Positions 8,226 to 17,145 of a stretch of DNA of 58,084 bases are shown here, in pieces (the first letter of the stretch is position 1; each line of letters starts with the position of its first letter). The DNA is taken from NCBI GenBank assembly GCA_004195035.1, contig SGBD01000007.1, positions 1-58,084 of the forward strand, written 5' to 3'. The notes under the pieces are model-generated. The model was not told the origin of the DNA, ran no database searches, and saw only the letters and a program-made list of their open reading frames with translations. This DNA is from Candidatus Acidulodesulfobacterium ferriphilum. Its GTDB lineage: Bacteria > SZUA-79 > Acidulodesulfobacterales > Acidulodesulfobacteraceae. A program made the translations under genes and the position numbers.

Positions 8226-9243
8226 TTATAATTTTAATATAGACATAGATAAAGATTTGTCGGTTTACAAATTAATTAAATGGGGCGAACTTTGCCTTAA
8301 AGGTAAAAATATCCCAAATCCGTTTAATGAATCAGCCATCATTATGGGGTATGTTCTTAAAAAACCTTTAGACGGAGTTATTACTTCTTATAATATTAAA
8401 CCGGTTAAAAATCATATTAATTTATTTAAAAAGCTGATTATAAAGAGAAGCCTGGGAGAGCCGTACGCTTATATCGTAAAGAAAAAGGAGTTTTATTCAA
8501 CCCCCTTTTTTGTTAATAAATCTGTTTTAATACCGAGACCTGATACGGAATGTTTAGTCGAAGAAACATTAAAAGAGATTGAAAGGCTTCAAAAAAGCTT
8601 AAAAAGAAAAATATCCATTATAGATTTGGGAACCGGGTCTGGTTCTATAGCGATTTCTATTGCAAAGAATTCAAGTAATGTTATAATTTATGCTGTAGAT
8701 AATAGCTTGAAAAGTTTGGAAGTGGCAAAAAAAAACATTATTTTTAACGGCGTTGAAGATAAGGTTGTATCGGCATATTTTGATATGCTAAAACCCGATA
8801 TTTACGGGCTCAATGAAACGAAAGCGCGGCGGTCCGCAGGTCAGGCAAAGCCGGACTTAAATGCTAAGTTATTTGATAATGCCCTGTGCGGCTTTGACAT
8901 AATAGTATCGAACCCGCCTTACATTAAAACGGGGGAATTAAAAACCTTAGATGACGATGTTAAACTTTATGAGCCTTTAAAGGCATTAGACGGCGGCAAA
9001 GACGGGCTTAAATTTTATAGAAAAATATTTGAATTAGTCGCCTTAGCCGAAAACCCTTTGTCTTCGGCGTCAAAAAAGAGGAAAAGTCTTATTTTGGAAA
9101 TTGATTGCAGGGAAAAGTCTGCCATAGAACATTTATATAATGAAAAATTTAAAGATATAATATTTAAGCAAATTACTTTTATTAACGATTTAAATAAAAA
9201 GGAAAGGGCGGTTAAAATAATATATGGACAAAATGATAATTGA
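8209..9243 (+). CDS. prmC: release factor glutamine methyltransferase PrmC
   Basis: 344 residues. It methylates the Gln of the release-factor GGQ loop using S-adenosylmethionine. The SAM-binding motif [15 protein letters not shown] and the catalytic NPPY motif ([13 protein letters not shown]) are clear; the N-terminal helical domain binds the release factor. The TTG start overlaps the prfA stop; another TTG at 8257 is possible. Between the two motifs is an insertion ([18 protein letters not shown]) encoded by a GC-rich patch (about 8820-8862) unlike its AT-rich surroundings. The gene also holds an intact run of nine A at 8727-8735. It overlaps murA by 20 bases. Confidence 0.94.
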   Translation: MNLKNSYNFNIDIDKDLSVYKLIKWGELCLKGKNIPNPFNESAIIMGYVLKKPLDGVITSYNIKPVKNHINLFKKLIIKRSLGEPYAYIVKKKEFYSTPFFVNKSVLIPRPDTECLVEETLKEIERLQKSLKRKISIIDLGTGSGSIAISIAKNSSNVIIYAVDNSLKSLEVAKKNIIFNGVEDKVVSAYFDMLKPDIYGLNETKARRSAGQAKPDLNAKLFDNALCGFDIIVSNPPYIKTGELKTLDDDVKLYEPLKALDGGKDGLKFYRKIFELVALAENPLSSASKKRKSLILEIDCREKSAIEHLYNEKFKDIIFKQITFINDLNKKERAVKIIYGQNDN

Positions 9244-10552
9244 GGGCGGTATTCCATTAATCGGAGAGGTGCAGGTAAGCGGTTCCAAAAATGCCTCCCT
9301 TCCCATAATTGCTTCTTCCATAATGTTTGACGACACCTGCAACGAAATTTTTAATGTTCCTGACCTTGAAGATATCAAGACAATCAAAAAACTTTTGATA
9401 AGCCTCGGCGCCGAAATTAAAGAATCCGGCGAAACGGACAAGGTTATCATAAATACATCAAATATTAATAATTATGAAGCCCCTTACGACCTTGTCAAAA
9501 CGATGAGGGCATCCGTTCTGGTTTTAGGACCTCTTCTTGCAAAATATAAAAGAGCAAGGGTTTCTTTGCCCGGCGGCTGCGCGATTGGAGCAAGACCCAT
9601 AGATTTTCATTTAAATGCCCTTAAACTTTTGGGGGCTAATATCGTAGTGGATCACGGATATGTCGAAGCCTTTACGGAACAGCTCAGAGGCGCAACAATC
9701 AACTTCCCTATCCCGTCCGTTACCGGAACGGAAAATGTTGTTATGGCGGCATCGCTTGCGGAAGGGACGACTGTGATAAACAATGCCGCAAGAGAACCTG
9801 AGATTGACGACCTGATTCTTGCGTTAAATAACGGCGGAGCCGACATAAAAAGAATCGAGCCGTCCTTGATTGTCGTAAACGGGGTTAAAAAATTAAATAA
9901 ACTGAGCCACAGAGTTCTTCCCGACCGCATAGAAGCAGGAACATTTATGGTAGCTTCCGCCATAACAAGGGGGGATATTACCATAAAAGATATTAATGTA
10001 AGCCATCTTAAGTCCATTATCGATAAACTTTCGGAGGCCGGGGCAAAAATTGTTATAAATTCCCAGTCTTCTTTAAGGATAAAAGGGTCTAAGGTCATTA
10101 AAAGCGTCGATATTTCCACTGCCCCTTATCCCGATTTTCCTACCGATATGCAGGCTCAAATGATGGCATTAATGACAATTTCCAGCGGGCTTTGCGTTAT
10201 ATCCGAAAATGTATTCGAGAACAGATTTATGCATGTTGCCGAACTTATGCGCCTCGGTGCAAATGTAAAAGTCAGGAATAATTTTGCCATCGTAAAAGGC
10301 GTAAAAAGGCTTTCGGGGGCAGAAGTTATGGCCACGGATTTAAGGGCAAGCGCTTCGCTTGTTTTAGCAGGATTAGCCTCATTTGACGGTTATACGGCAG
10401 TTTCAAGAATTTACCATTTAGACAGAGGCTACGAAAAAATGGAAAAGAAATTGGCGAATCTTGGAGCCGTGATATCCAGAGTAAGCGAAGCCGAATCTTC
10501 CAATATTAACGAATTTGCAGAAAAAGATATAAATTATGGCAAGGGTATGTAA
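9224..10552 (+). CDS. murA: UDP-N-acetylglucosamine 1-carboxyvinyltransferase
   Basis: 442 residues, slightly longer than the usual 420. First committed step of peptidoglycan synthesis: transfers enolpyruvate from PEP to UDP-GlcNAc in the cytosol. The catalytic loop LPGGCAIGARPIDFHL carries the active cysteine (Cys 119), so a fosfomycin-sensitive form is expected. SGSKNASLPI (19-28) is the N-terminal substrate motif. The last 25 or so residues (SEAESSNINEFAEKDINY) are an extra acidic tail. It overlaps prmC by 20 bases and is followed by hisG after 14 bases, so prfA, prmC, murA and the his genes may share a transcript. Confidence 0.96.
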   Translation: MDKMIIEGGIPLIGEVQVSGSKNASLPIIASSIMFDDTCNEIFNVPDLEDIKTIKKLLISLGAEIKESGETDKVIINTSNINNYEAPYDLVKTMRASVLVLGPLLAKYKRARVSLPGGCAIGARPIDFHLNALKLLGANIVVDHGYVEAFTEQLRGATINFPIPSVTGTENVVMAASLAEGTTVINNAAREPEIDDLILALNNGGADIKRIEPSLIVVNGVKKLNKLSHRVLPDRIEAGTFMVASAITRGDITIKDINVSHLKSIIDKLSEAGAKIVINSQSSLRIKGSKVIKSVDISTAPYPDFPTDMQAQMMALMTISSGLCVISENVFENRFMHVAELMRLGANVKVRNNFAIVKGVKRLSGAEVMATDLRASASLVLAGLASFDGYTAVSRIYHLDRGYEKMEKKLANLGAVISRVSEAESSNINEFAEKDINYGKGM

Positions 10553-10566
10553 TAGTAAGGCATAAA

Positions 10567-11406
10567 ATGGCTAATACGCAAAAAAAGATCAAAAAACTTA
10601 AAATCGCAATTCCAAAGGGCAGAGTTTTAAAGGACAGCCTTGACCTTTTAAGGAAATCAGGATTTATTCAACATCCCGATTACGATTACGATTCAAGAAG
10701 ACTTATATTCGATTACGAAGACGACAGGGTCAGCCTTTTAATAGTCAAGCCGTGGGATGTTCCTACATTCGTAGAATACGGGGCTGCCGACGCCGGCATT
10801 TCGGGAAAGGATGTTTTACTCGAAAAACCGAAAAATGTATATGAACCTTTAGATTTAAGAATAGGCAGATGCAGGATTGTCGCTGCCGCCGGCGAGGATT
10901 TAATTAAACATGGTCTGCCTCCGCTTGCCGCTTCCGTGGTAGCAGATAACATTTTCACAGGGAATTCAATTATTAACGATGATATACATAATTGGGGCGA
11001 TATTCATATTACCAATATGAATGATAATGACAAAAAGTTATTTTTTTCAAAAATTAAAGATAATGTCAAAAAATTGTATCATTCAAAGGCAAATTTGCGG
11101 GTTGCGACAAAGTATGTTCGCATAGCAAGGGATTTCTTTAATAAAAAAGGCGTTCCAAATGTTCAAATAATAAAGCTTTACGGTAATGTCGAGCTTGCGC
11201 CCGTCTCGGGTCTTTGCGATTTTATCGTAGACCTTGTTTCGACCGGCGAAACACTGAGGCAAAATAATCTGATGCCGATTGAAGATGTTGCTGTTGTTAG
11301 CTCAAGGCTTATAGTAAACAGGGCAAGCCTTAAAATTAACCCCGGGGGGATTGCATCCCTGATAGATAATTTAAAGCGGCAGGTTGAAAAAAATGCGGAT
11401 ATTTGA
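10567..11406 (+). CDS. hisG: ATP phosphoribosyltransferase, short-type core with a large insertion
   Basis: 279 residues. First step of histidine synthesis: ATP plus PRPP to phosphoribosyl-ATP. The start (KLKIAIPKGRVLKDSLDLL) and the PRPP loop region (DFIVDLVSTGETLRQNNL) are those of HisG, and the protein ends like the short, HisZ-dependent form (about 210 residues) without the C-terminal regulatory ACT-like domain. The extra length is a roughly 60-residue insertion, about residues 108-172, rich in Asn, Asp and Lys, between RCRIVAAAG and LRVATKYVRIA. No hisZ is seen in this window. Whether the insertion replaces HisZ is unknown. Confidence 0.92.
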   Translation: MANTQKKIKKLKIAIPKGRVLKDSLDLLRKSGFIQHPDYDYDSRRLIFDYEDDRVSLLIVKPWDVPTFVEYGAADAGISGKDVLLEKPKNVYEPLDLRIGRCRIVAAAGEDLIKHGLPPLAASVVADNIFTGNSIINDDIHNWGDIHITNMNDNDKKLFFSKIKDNVKKLYHSKANLRVATKYVRIARDFFNKKGVPNVQIIKLYGNVELAPVSGLCDFIVDLVSTGETLRQNNLMPIEDVAVVSSRLIVNRASLKINPGGIASLIDNLKRQVEKNADI

Positions 11407-12694
11407 TTCAAAAGGGGATGGCTTTAAGGGATTTTTAAAAAAAAGAAGACTTAAACAGACAGGTTTTACGGACAAAATTCAGCAGGAACTCAAAGCCGTC
11501 CGCTTAGATATTCTGGATAAAGGCGACGAAGCATTGTCGTTTTATACGGAAAAATTCGATAAAATTAAGCTTTCCCCTCCAGATTTTTTAGTTACAAATA
11601 ATGAAAGCAATAGAGCCCTTAATTCGGTGAATAAAGAAGAAAGAACCATAATAGAAAAAACAATAGAAAGGGTTTACGATTACCATTCAAAACAAAGATT
11701 GCAAACATGGTTAAATTGCGATGATTCTATTATTACGGGTCAATTAATATCGCCTTTAAACAGGGTAGGAGTTTATGTTCCCGGCGGTAAAGCAAGCTAT
11801 CCTTCTTCCGTTATAATGAATGCTATTCCTGCTAAAGCGGCAGGGGTAAAAGAAATTATAATGGTTACCCCTCCTACCGAAAAGTTAAACGATTATGTCA
11901 TCGCCGCAGCCGTATTATGCGGCATCAAGAAAATATACAGGGTTGGAGGTCCGCAGGCTATATTTGCGCTTGCTTACGGGACGAATACTATCCCTCAGGT
12001 TGACAAGATAGTCGGGCCGGGCAATATATATGTTGCTACCGCCAAGAGAATGGTTTACGGCGATGTCGATATAGATATGATTGCGGGGCCGAGCGAGATT
12101 GCGATAATATGCGATGAATTTGCGGATCCAAAACTTGTCGCAATCGATATGATGAGCCAGGCAGAACACGACGAGATGGCGGTTTCGACCCTGATAAGCA
12201 GTTCGGCTGAACTTATCGGGGAGGTTAAGCATATATTACCCGGACTAATAAAAAAAGAAGATAGAAAAGACATAATTGAAAAGTCTATAAATTCTAACGC
12301 TTCTTTGGTTTTAACAGGCGGGATAGACGAGTCTATAGAGCTTGCCAACGAGCTGGCGCCGGAACATTTAGAACTTTATATTAAGGATCCGTTCGAAAAA
12401 TTATTTTTAATAAAAAATGCCGGAGCCATATTTTTAGGCGGGAATACTCCCGAAGCAATAGGGGATTATGTCGCCGGTCCAAGCCATGTTTTGCCTACGG
12501 GCGGCACGGCAAGATTTTTCTCCCCTTTAGATACGGTATCTTTTCTTAAAAGAACAAGCGTTATTTCGTCAAGCCCAGATTTTTTATCGAAAAGCGCGGG
12601 CGATGTCAAATTCTTTTCCGATATCGAAGGACTAAGCGCCCATGGCGAATCGGTAAGTTTTCGCGTTAAAAAAACAAAAAATAATAAAAATTAA
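11393..12694 (+). CDS. hisD: histidinol dehydrogenase
   Basis: About 433 residues. It carries out the last two oxidations from L-histidinol to L-histidine with NAD and zinc. The signature GPGNIYVATAKRMVYGDVDI followed by AGPSEI is intact, as are SQAEHDEMA (zinc and catalytic region) and ELAPEHLELY with the catalytic His. The ATG at 11393 overlaps the end of hisG by 14 bases; a TTG at 11384 is the alternative. hisC starts one base after its stop, so hisG-hisD-hisC form one unit. Confidence 0.96.
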   Translation: MRIFDSKGDGFKGFLKKRRLKQTGFTDKIQQELKAVRLDILDKGDEALSFYTEKFDKIKLSPPDFLVTNNESNRALNSVNKEERTIIEKTIERVYDYHSKQRLQTWLNCDDSIITGQLISPLNRVGVYVPGGKASYPSSVIMNAIPAKAAGVKEIIMVTPPTEKLNDYVIAAAVLCGIKKIYRVGGPQAIFALAYGTNTIPQVDKIVGPGNIYVATAKRMVYGDVDIDMIAGPSEIAIICDEFADPKLVAIDMMSQAEHDEMAVSTLISSSAELIGEVKHILPGLIKKEDRKDIIEKSINSNASLVLTGGIDESIELANELAPEHLELYIKDPFEKLFLIKNAGAIFLGGNTPEAIGDYVAGPSHVLPTGGTARFFSPLDTVSFLKRTSVISSSPDFLSKSAGDVKFFSDIEGLSAHGESVSFRVKKTKNNKN

Positions 12695-12695
12695 T

Positions 12696-13763
12696 ATGCC
12701 GCCCTTGAAAATAGAAAATTTTATTAAAAACAGCGTTCTAGAGCTTAGCGCTTACGAGGTAAGCGGGGTTGAACCGCGCGGGGCATTGAAACTTGATGCG
12801 AACGAATCCAATTATACTTTAAGCAAAAAGATAAAGCAAAGATACGCAAATTTTATAAAAGATACGCTTATAAATCTTTATCCCGATTCAAGTTCGGAAA
12901 ACCTTATCAAATTACTCGAAGCATTTTATAATACGGCGGCCAAAAATTTTATTTTCGGCAACGGTTCGGACGAACTTATCTCGATTATCCTCCTCAGCCT
13001 TAAAAAAGATGTTGTCGTAAACATTCCAACCCCGTCTTTTTCCATGTACGACATCATAGCAAGATATAATGATTTAAAGATTAATCATATAAAACTTGAC
13101 GAAAAATGTTTCGACCTGCCCAAAAATACAGGTATTAATCAAAACGGCGCCAATAATATATATTTTTTCAGTTATCCTAACAACCCGACTGGAAATCTCT
13201 TTGACCGCAATATTATAAAAGGTCTTTTAAAAAATAAAAATAATATTGTCGTGGCAGATGAGGCTTATATATATTTTTCAAACAAGGAATCTTTTATAAA
13301 ATATATACCGGAATACGATAACTTAATCGTTTTGAGGACCTTTTCCAAAATAGGGCTTGCAGGATTAAGGTTCGGAATGCTTTTTTCCGGCGGCAGGCTT
13401 ATAAATGAATTTAATAAAATAAAATTACCTTTTAATGTTAATTCTTTAACATTAAGTTCTATCGAATTTTTTTTAGATAATTTTAGCGAATTCGAAAAAA
13501 ATATAAAGAAAACGATAAATCAAAGGGAGAAATTATACTCCGCATTAAAGAAATTCGATTTTATCTCCATTTACCCCTCAGATGCCAATTTTATTTTAAT
13601 AAGACTTAAAGACGATAAAATAAAAACCAAATTTAACAGGTTTCTTAAAGATAATAAAATAATCATAAGAAGTTTTACCGGCGGCATGGAGTTATTTTAC
13701 AGAATAACCGTCGGCACGCCCGCCGAGAATAAAAAGCTAATCGATTATTTCAAAGCTTTTTAA
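12696..13763 (+). CDS. hisC: histidinol-phosphate aminotransferase
   Basis: 355 residues. PLP enzyme converting imidazole-acetol phosphate to histidinol phosphate. Class I/II aminotransferase marks: LDANESNYT at the N-terminus, FSYPNNPTGN (substrate and PLP contact), VVADEAYIYF (Asp to the PLP pyridine) and RTFSKIGLAGLRFG with the PLP lysine. The coding is notably AT-rich and contains an intact run of eight T. It is one base from hisD. After its stop comes a 130-base gap holding a palindromic repeat arm and a promoter for hisB. Confidence 0.95.
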   Translation: MPPLKIENFIKNSVLELSAYEVSGVEPRGALKLDANESNYTLSKKIKQRYANFIKDTLINLYPDSSSENLIKLLEAFYNTAAKNFIFGNGSDELISIILLSLKKDVVVNIPTPSFSMYDIIARYNDLKINHIKLDEKCFDLPKNTGINQNGANNIYFFSYPNNPTGNLFDRNIIKGLLKNKNNIVVADEAYIYFSNKESFIKYIPEYDNLIVLRTFSKIGLAGLRFGMLFSGGRLINEFNKIKLPFNVNSLTLSSIEFFLDNFSEFEKNIKKTINQREKLYSALKKFDFISIYPSDANFILIRLKDDKIKTKFNRFLKDNKIIIRSFTGGMELFYRITVGTPAENKKLIDYFKAF

Positions 13764-13816
13764 GAGCGTATTTATATTCCGGAACAATCCTTTATTCTTC
13801 GGATTGTAGCCGTTTC

Positions 13817-13833
13817 CTAAATCGGGATTTGGG
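13817..13833. repeat. single arm of the interspersed palindromic repeat
   Basis: CTAAATCGGGATTTGGG, the same outer arm as at 28341-28357, 42686-42702 and 50183-50199, here alone between hisC and hisB. The partner arm is absent, so it is a solo or decayed copy. Confidence 0.6.
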
Positions 13834-13847
13834 CCGTTTCATTTATA

Positions 13848-13876
13848 TTCAAATTTTTTTATTAATGGTGTATAAT
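13848..13876 (+). promoter_or_regulatory. sigma-70 promoter candidate for hisB
   Basis: TTCAAA (13848-13853), 17 bases, then a perfect TATAAT (13871-13876). Transcription would begin near 13883, about 10 bases before the hisB ATG, giving an almost leaderless message. Confidence 0.5.
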
Positions 13877-13893
13877 TTTTATATCATAAATGA

Positions 13894-14613
13894 ATGGAAA
13901 AATCTAAAGTGGAAAACAAGACTACTAAAGTTAAAAAAGACCGTCCAAAAGGGCGCAAAGGCGATTTTAAAAGAAAAACGACGGAAACCGATATAAAACT
14001 TTCGTTAAATCTTGACGGGAAAGGCATCTACGATATAGATACGGGCGTTCCGTTTTTTAACCATATGCTCGAGCAATTTTCGAAACATTCCCGTTTCGAT
14101 ATGACCCTTAAGGCAAAGGGGGATATAGATGTCGATCTTCATCACCTTATAGAAGATACGGGTATCGTTATAGGCGGCGCATTAAAAGAGTTATCGGGTG
14201 ATAAAAAGGGCATCCAGAGGTTTGGCAGCGCTTTTGTCCCAATGGACGAGGCATTGGTTCACACGGTTGTAGATTTTTCGGGAAGGTCGTTTTTTGTGTA
14301 TAAGGATAACAGCGAAGAGGCGGGCTCTGTTTATTTGATAAAATCCCTTGAAGAACTTTCCGATAAATATAGTAATTTTGATAAAGAAGGCACAAGAGAA
14401 GTCCTTATCGATAAATTTTTTTATGTTTATTCGAATATTTTTTTTGAAGCGTTGTGCAAAAATGCCCTTATAAATTTACATATCAATGTTATGTACGGTT
14501 CTAATAATCACCATATCGTCGAGGCGGTATTTAAATCGGCAGGCATAGCGATAGCGGATGCCCTTAAAGTTGCCGAAGGTTATGGAATACCGTCCACAAA
14601 AGGCAGTATTTGA
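13894..14613 (+). CDS. hisB: imidazoleglycerol-phosphate dehydratase
   Basis: 239 residues, against about 195-200 for single-domain HisB. It dehydrates imidazole-glycerol phosphate; there is no phosphatase domain. Manganese-binding motifs FFNHMLEQFSKHSRFD, DLHHLIEDTGIVIG and NNHHIVEAVFKS are all present. The extra length is a lysine-rich N-terminal tail of about 28 residues (MEKSKVENKTTKVKKDRPKG on) and an internal addition around residues 145-175. A separate promoter lies just upstream. The next gene is an amidase, not hisH. Confidence 0.95.
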   Translation: MEKSKVENKTTKVKKDRPKGRKGDFKRKTTETDIKLSLNLDGKGIYDIDTGVPFFNHMLEQFSKHSRFDMTLKAKGDIDVDLHHLIEDTGIVIGGALKELSGDKKGIQRFGSAFVPMDEALVHTVVDFSGRSFFVYKDNSEEAGSVYLIKSLEELSDKYSNFDKEGTREVLIDKFFYVYSNIFFEALCKNALINLHINVMYGSNNHHIVEAVFKSAGIAIADALKVAEGYGIPSTKGSI

Positions 14614-14668
14614 TTTATAAATTTATTTGTTTTTTAATATATTATATATAGAAATAATAAATATAGAA

Positions 14669-15709
14669 ATGGAAAGGTCATTTTATTGCAAAAGAAAGGC
14701 ATTTTTTGTTTCGTTTTTTTTACTTATATTTAATTTACTTATAGTCTTTAAAAGCGCTTATGCTTATAGCGGCAATATAACTAAAATTACCGGAGTTTCC
14801 GTTAATCGCGGCAGCGGGGCTATCGATATTTATACTATCGGCAAGCCTTTTTATAAGGGGTATTTATTTTATAAGGGACCCAAAAATTTTTTCATATTGG
14901 TTTTCGGACATTCAATTTTGTACGGAGCCGGAAAAAAGGTAGCCCGCCCTTTTAAAAATGTATTTTCGGTTTCATATTCGCAATTCAGCACAAGTCCGGA
15001 ATATTCCGTTCATATCGTAATCAGGCAAAATTTACCGGCAAAGCCGCGGATAAGGACGGTAAGCATTGGAAATAACCGTTATAAGACCGCCGTATATGTC
15101 TTAAATATTGCAAAAAAATTCAAGAAAAATATTACGGCGCCGGGAGGTAAGCCGACTCCTGCCGTCAGACATATTAATTTCAATGTTTTTATAGACGCGG
15201 GCCACGGCGGGGACGACCCGGGGGGGATCGGACCTATGGGTCTTCCTGAAAGTTTTGTAAACTTAAGCATTGCATTAAAATTAAGAAAAATTTTGGAAGC
15301 TAAGGGAATAAAAGTAGAAATAGACAGGACTTCCAATACAAATGTCGGCTTGCCGCAAAGGGCGGCGGAGGCAAATAGAAGCGGGGCAAATTTATTCATA
15401 GGGCTATATTGCAATTCCGTCGTAGTTCCTTACCTTTACGGAACTACGACTTACTATTTTCATAAAAACTCGCGCAGATTTGCAGGTTATCTGGAACACT
15501 ATATCTCATTGCACTTAAACCTTAAATATGACGGCGTTGTGCATGACGATTTATATGTATTGAGATTTACGGACATGCCCGCGGTAATAATAGAATATGC
15601 GTATATTTCCAATCCGTACGAGGAACATTTGCTGGCTTCTTCGACTTTCAGACAACTAATCGCCAACGGAATCGCGAACGCGATTATTAGATACTATAAT
15701 TTAAAATAG
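14669..15709 (+). CDS. AmiC-like N-acetylmuramoyl-L-alanine amidase with a changed zinc ligand
   Basis: About 346 residues from the ATG at 14669: signal peptide or anchor (CKRKAFFVSFFLLIFNLL), an AMIN-like beta domain (about 35-150), then an Amidase_3 domain. This family removes stem peptides from septal glycan using zinc held by His, Glu and His. The first His (DAGHGGDDPGG), the Glu (LPESFVNLS) and the catalytic Glu (VIIEYAYISNPYEE) are present, but the usual SIHAN motif reads GLYCN, so the last zinc-binding His is Tyr. It may be inactive, use another metal ligand, or act as a glycan-binding or regulatory protein. It sits inside the histidine cluster between hisB and hisH. Confidence 0.85.
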   Translation: MERSFYCKRKAFFVSFFLLIFNLLIVFKSAYAYSGNITKITGVSVNRGSGAIDIYTIGKPFYKGYLFYKGPKNFFILVFGHSILYGAGKKVARPFKNVFSVSYSQFSTSPEYSVHIVIRQNLPAKPRIRTVSIGNNRYKTAVYVLNIAKKFKKNITAPGGKPTPAVRHINFNVFIDAGHGGDDPGGIGPMGLPESFVNLSIALKLRKILEAKGIKVEIDRTSNTNVGLPQRAAEANRSGANLFIGLYCNSVVVPYLYGTTTYYFHKNSRRFAGYLEHYISLHLNLKYDGVVHDDLYVLRFTDMPAVIIEYAYISNPYEEHLLASSTFRQLIANGIANAIIRYYNLK

Positions 15710-15720
15710 AAAAAATAATT

Positions 15721-16365
15721 ATGAATATTGTTATAATAGACTATGGAATGGGAAATCTTAAAAATGTTCAGAATGCTTTTGATTATTTAGGGTATCCGTC
15801 AAAAATTACAGGCAGCTATAACGATATCGAGCGTGCTTCGCATCTTGTGCTGCCGGGTGTCGGCGGATTTAAAGACGCTATGCTTACCCTCAAACAAAAG
15901 GGACTGGTTGAACCCGTTAAGGCTGCCATAAATAGCGGAAAGCATTTTTTGGGGATTTGTCTCGGCATGCAGCTTTTATTCGAAACTTCCGAAGAATTTG
16001 GACATAGCGAGGGATTGGCCGTTTTAAAAGGAAAGGTGGTAAAATTTAACGAGGACAACACTCCTTTGATACCGCATATCGGGTGGAACGATATAGAAAT
16101 ATTAAAACAGGCGAACGAACCTGCGCCATCTGCCCGCGGGGCAGGCATGTTTAACGGAATCAAAAATAACACCTTTTTTTATTTTCTCCACTCATACTAT
16201 TGCGTGCCTGAGGAAAATATTACCGTCGCGACCTGTTATTATTATGAAAAATTTGCCGCCTGCATAAAAAAGGATAATGTTTTTGCGTGCCAGTTTCATC
16301 CCGAAAAAAGCCACACCGGCGGTTTAACATTGTTGAAAAATTTTGTCCTAAATTATACGGATTAA
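15721..16365 (+). CDS. hisH: imidazole glycerol phosphate synthase, glutaminase subunit
   Basis: 214 residues. Class I glutamine amidotransferase that feeds ammonia to HisF. The nucleophile cysteine is in FLGICLGMQLLF; the His-Glu pair is in CQFHPEKSHTGG; LPGVGGFKDAM is the oxyanion strand. A short Pro/Ala/Arg-rich insertion (EPAPSARGAGMF) sits before the last third and comes from a GC-rich palindromic patch (TGCCCGCGGGGCA, about 16130). hisA follows after six bases. Confidence 0.96.
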   Translation: MNIVIIDYGMGNLKNVQNAFDYLGYPSKITGSYNDIERASHLVLPGVGGFKDAMLTLKQKGLVEPVKAAINSGKHFLGICLGMQLLFETSEEFGHSEGLAVLKGKVVKFNEDNTPLIPHIGWNDIEILKQANEPAPSARGAGMFNGIKNNTFFYFLHSYYCVPEENITVATCYYYEKFAACIKKDNVFACQFHPEKSHTGGLTLLKNFVLNYTD

Positions 16366-16371
16366 ATTATT

Positions 16372-17094
16372 ATGTTTATAATACCTGCCGTCGATATACT
16401 GGGTTCAAAATGCGTGAGATTGACTATGGGGGATTACGGCCTTAAAAAGGAATACGAACTCTCGCCTTTGGAGTCCGCCGTTAACTGGCAGGAGATGGGG
16501 GCAAAAAGGCTCCATTTAGTCGATTTGGACGGCGCCAAATCGGGAAATCCGGATAATTTTGGTGTTATAAGGGATATTATAAAATCCGTAAAAATTCCTG
16601 TGGAGGTAGGCGGAGGAATAAGGGATAATAAAACGATAGAAAGCTATTTCGATACTGGCGCCTCTTATGTCGTTTTAGGCTCTATATTGTTTAAGGATAT
16701 AGGTTCGGTAAGTCCGTCCTTGTTAAAATATAGAGGCAGGATAATCGCAGGAATGGATATGTATGATGAAAAAATCGCTATCTCCGGCTGGAGAGAGCTT
16801 ATCGATATGCCGTTAATCGAAACCATAGGCGGATTAAAGGATAATTACGGAATAGAAACCTTTATATTTACCGATATTAAAAAAGACGGGATGCTTTCGG
16901 GGGTTAATTTAGAACTTATATCGAGGCTTGCAAAATTAAATATAAGCCTTATCGCATCTGGAGGCGTTTCCGCTTTGGACGATATTATTAAACTTAAAGA
17001 ACTGAATCTTTCCAACCTCAAAGGGGTAATAGTCGGAAAGGCTTTATATGACGGAAGGCTCGATTTGAAAAAGGCAAATGCTTTATTATCATGA
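16372..17094 (+). CDS. hisA: phosphoribosylformimino-5-aminoimidazole carboxamide ribotide isomerase
   Basis: 240 residues, a standard-size TIM barrel. It opens the aminoaldose ring of ProFAR to PRFAR. The start MFIIPAVDILGSKCVRL contains the catalytic Asp (residue 8), and the phosphate-binding loops VEVGGGIRDNKTIESYF and SLIASGGVSALDDI are intact; FTDIKKDGMLSG holds the second Asp. It lies between hisH and hisF in the usual order. Confidence 0.96.
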   Translation: MFIIPAVDILGSKCVRLTMGDYGLKKEYELSPLESAVNWQEMGAKRLHLVDLDGAKSGNPDNFGVIRDIIKSVKIPVEVGGGIRDNKTIESYFDTGASYVVLGSILFKDIGSVSPSLLKYRGRIIAGMDMYDEKIAISGWRELIDMPLIETIGGLKDNYGIETFIFTDIKKDGMLSGVNLELISRLAKLNISLIASGGVSALDDIIKLKELNLSNLKGVIVGKALYDGRLDLKKANALLS

Positions 17095-17145
17095 TAGATT
17101 AAGGATATAATATAAATACAATAAAAAATAAGGCTGAAAAATTTT

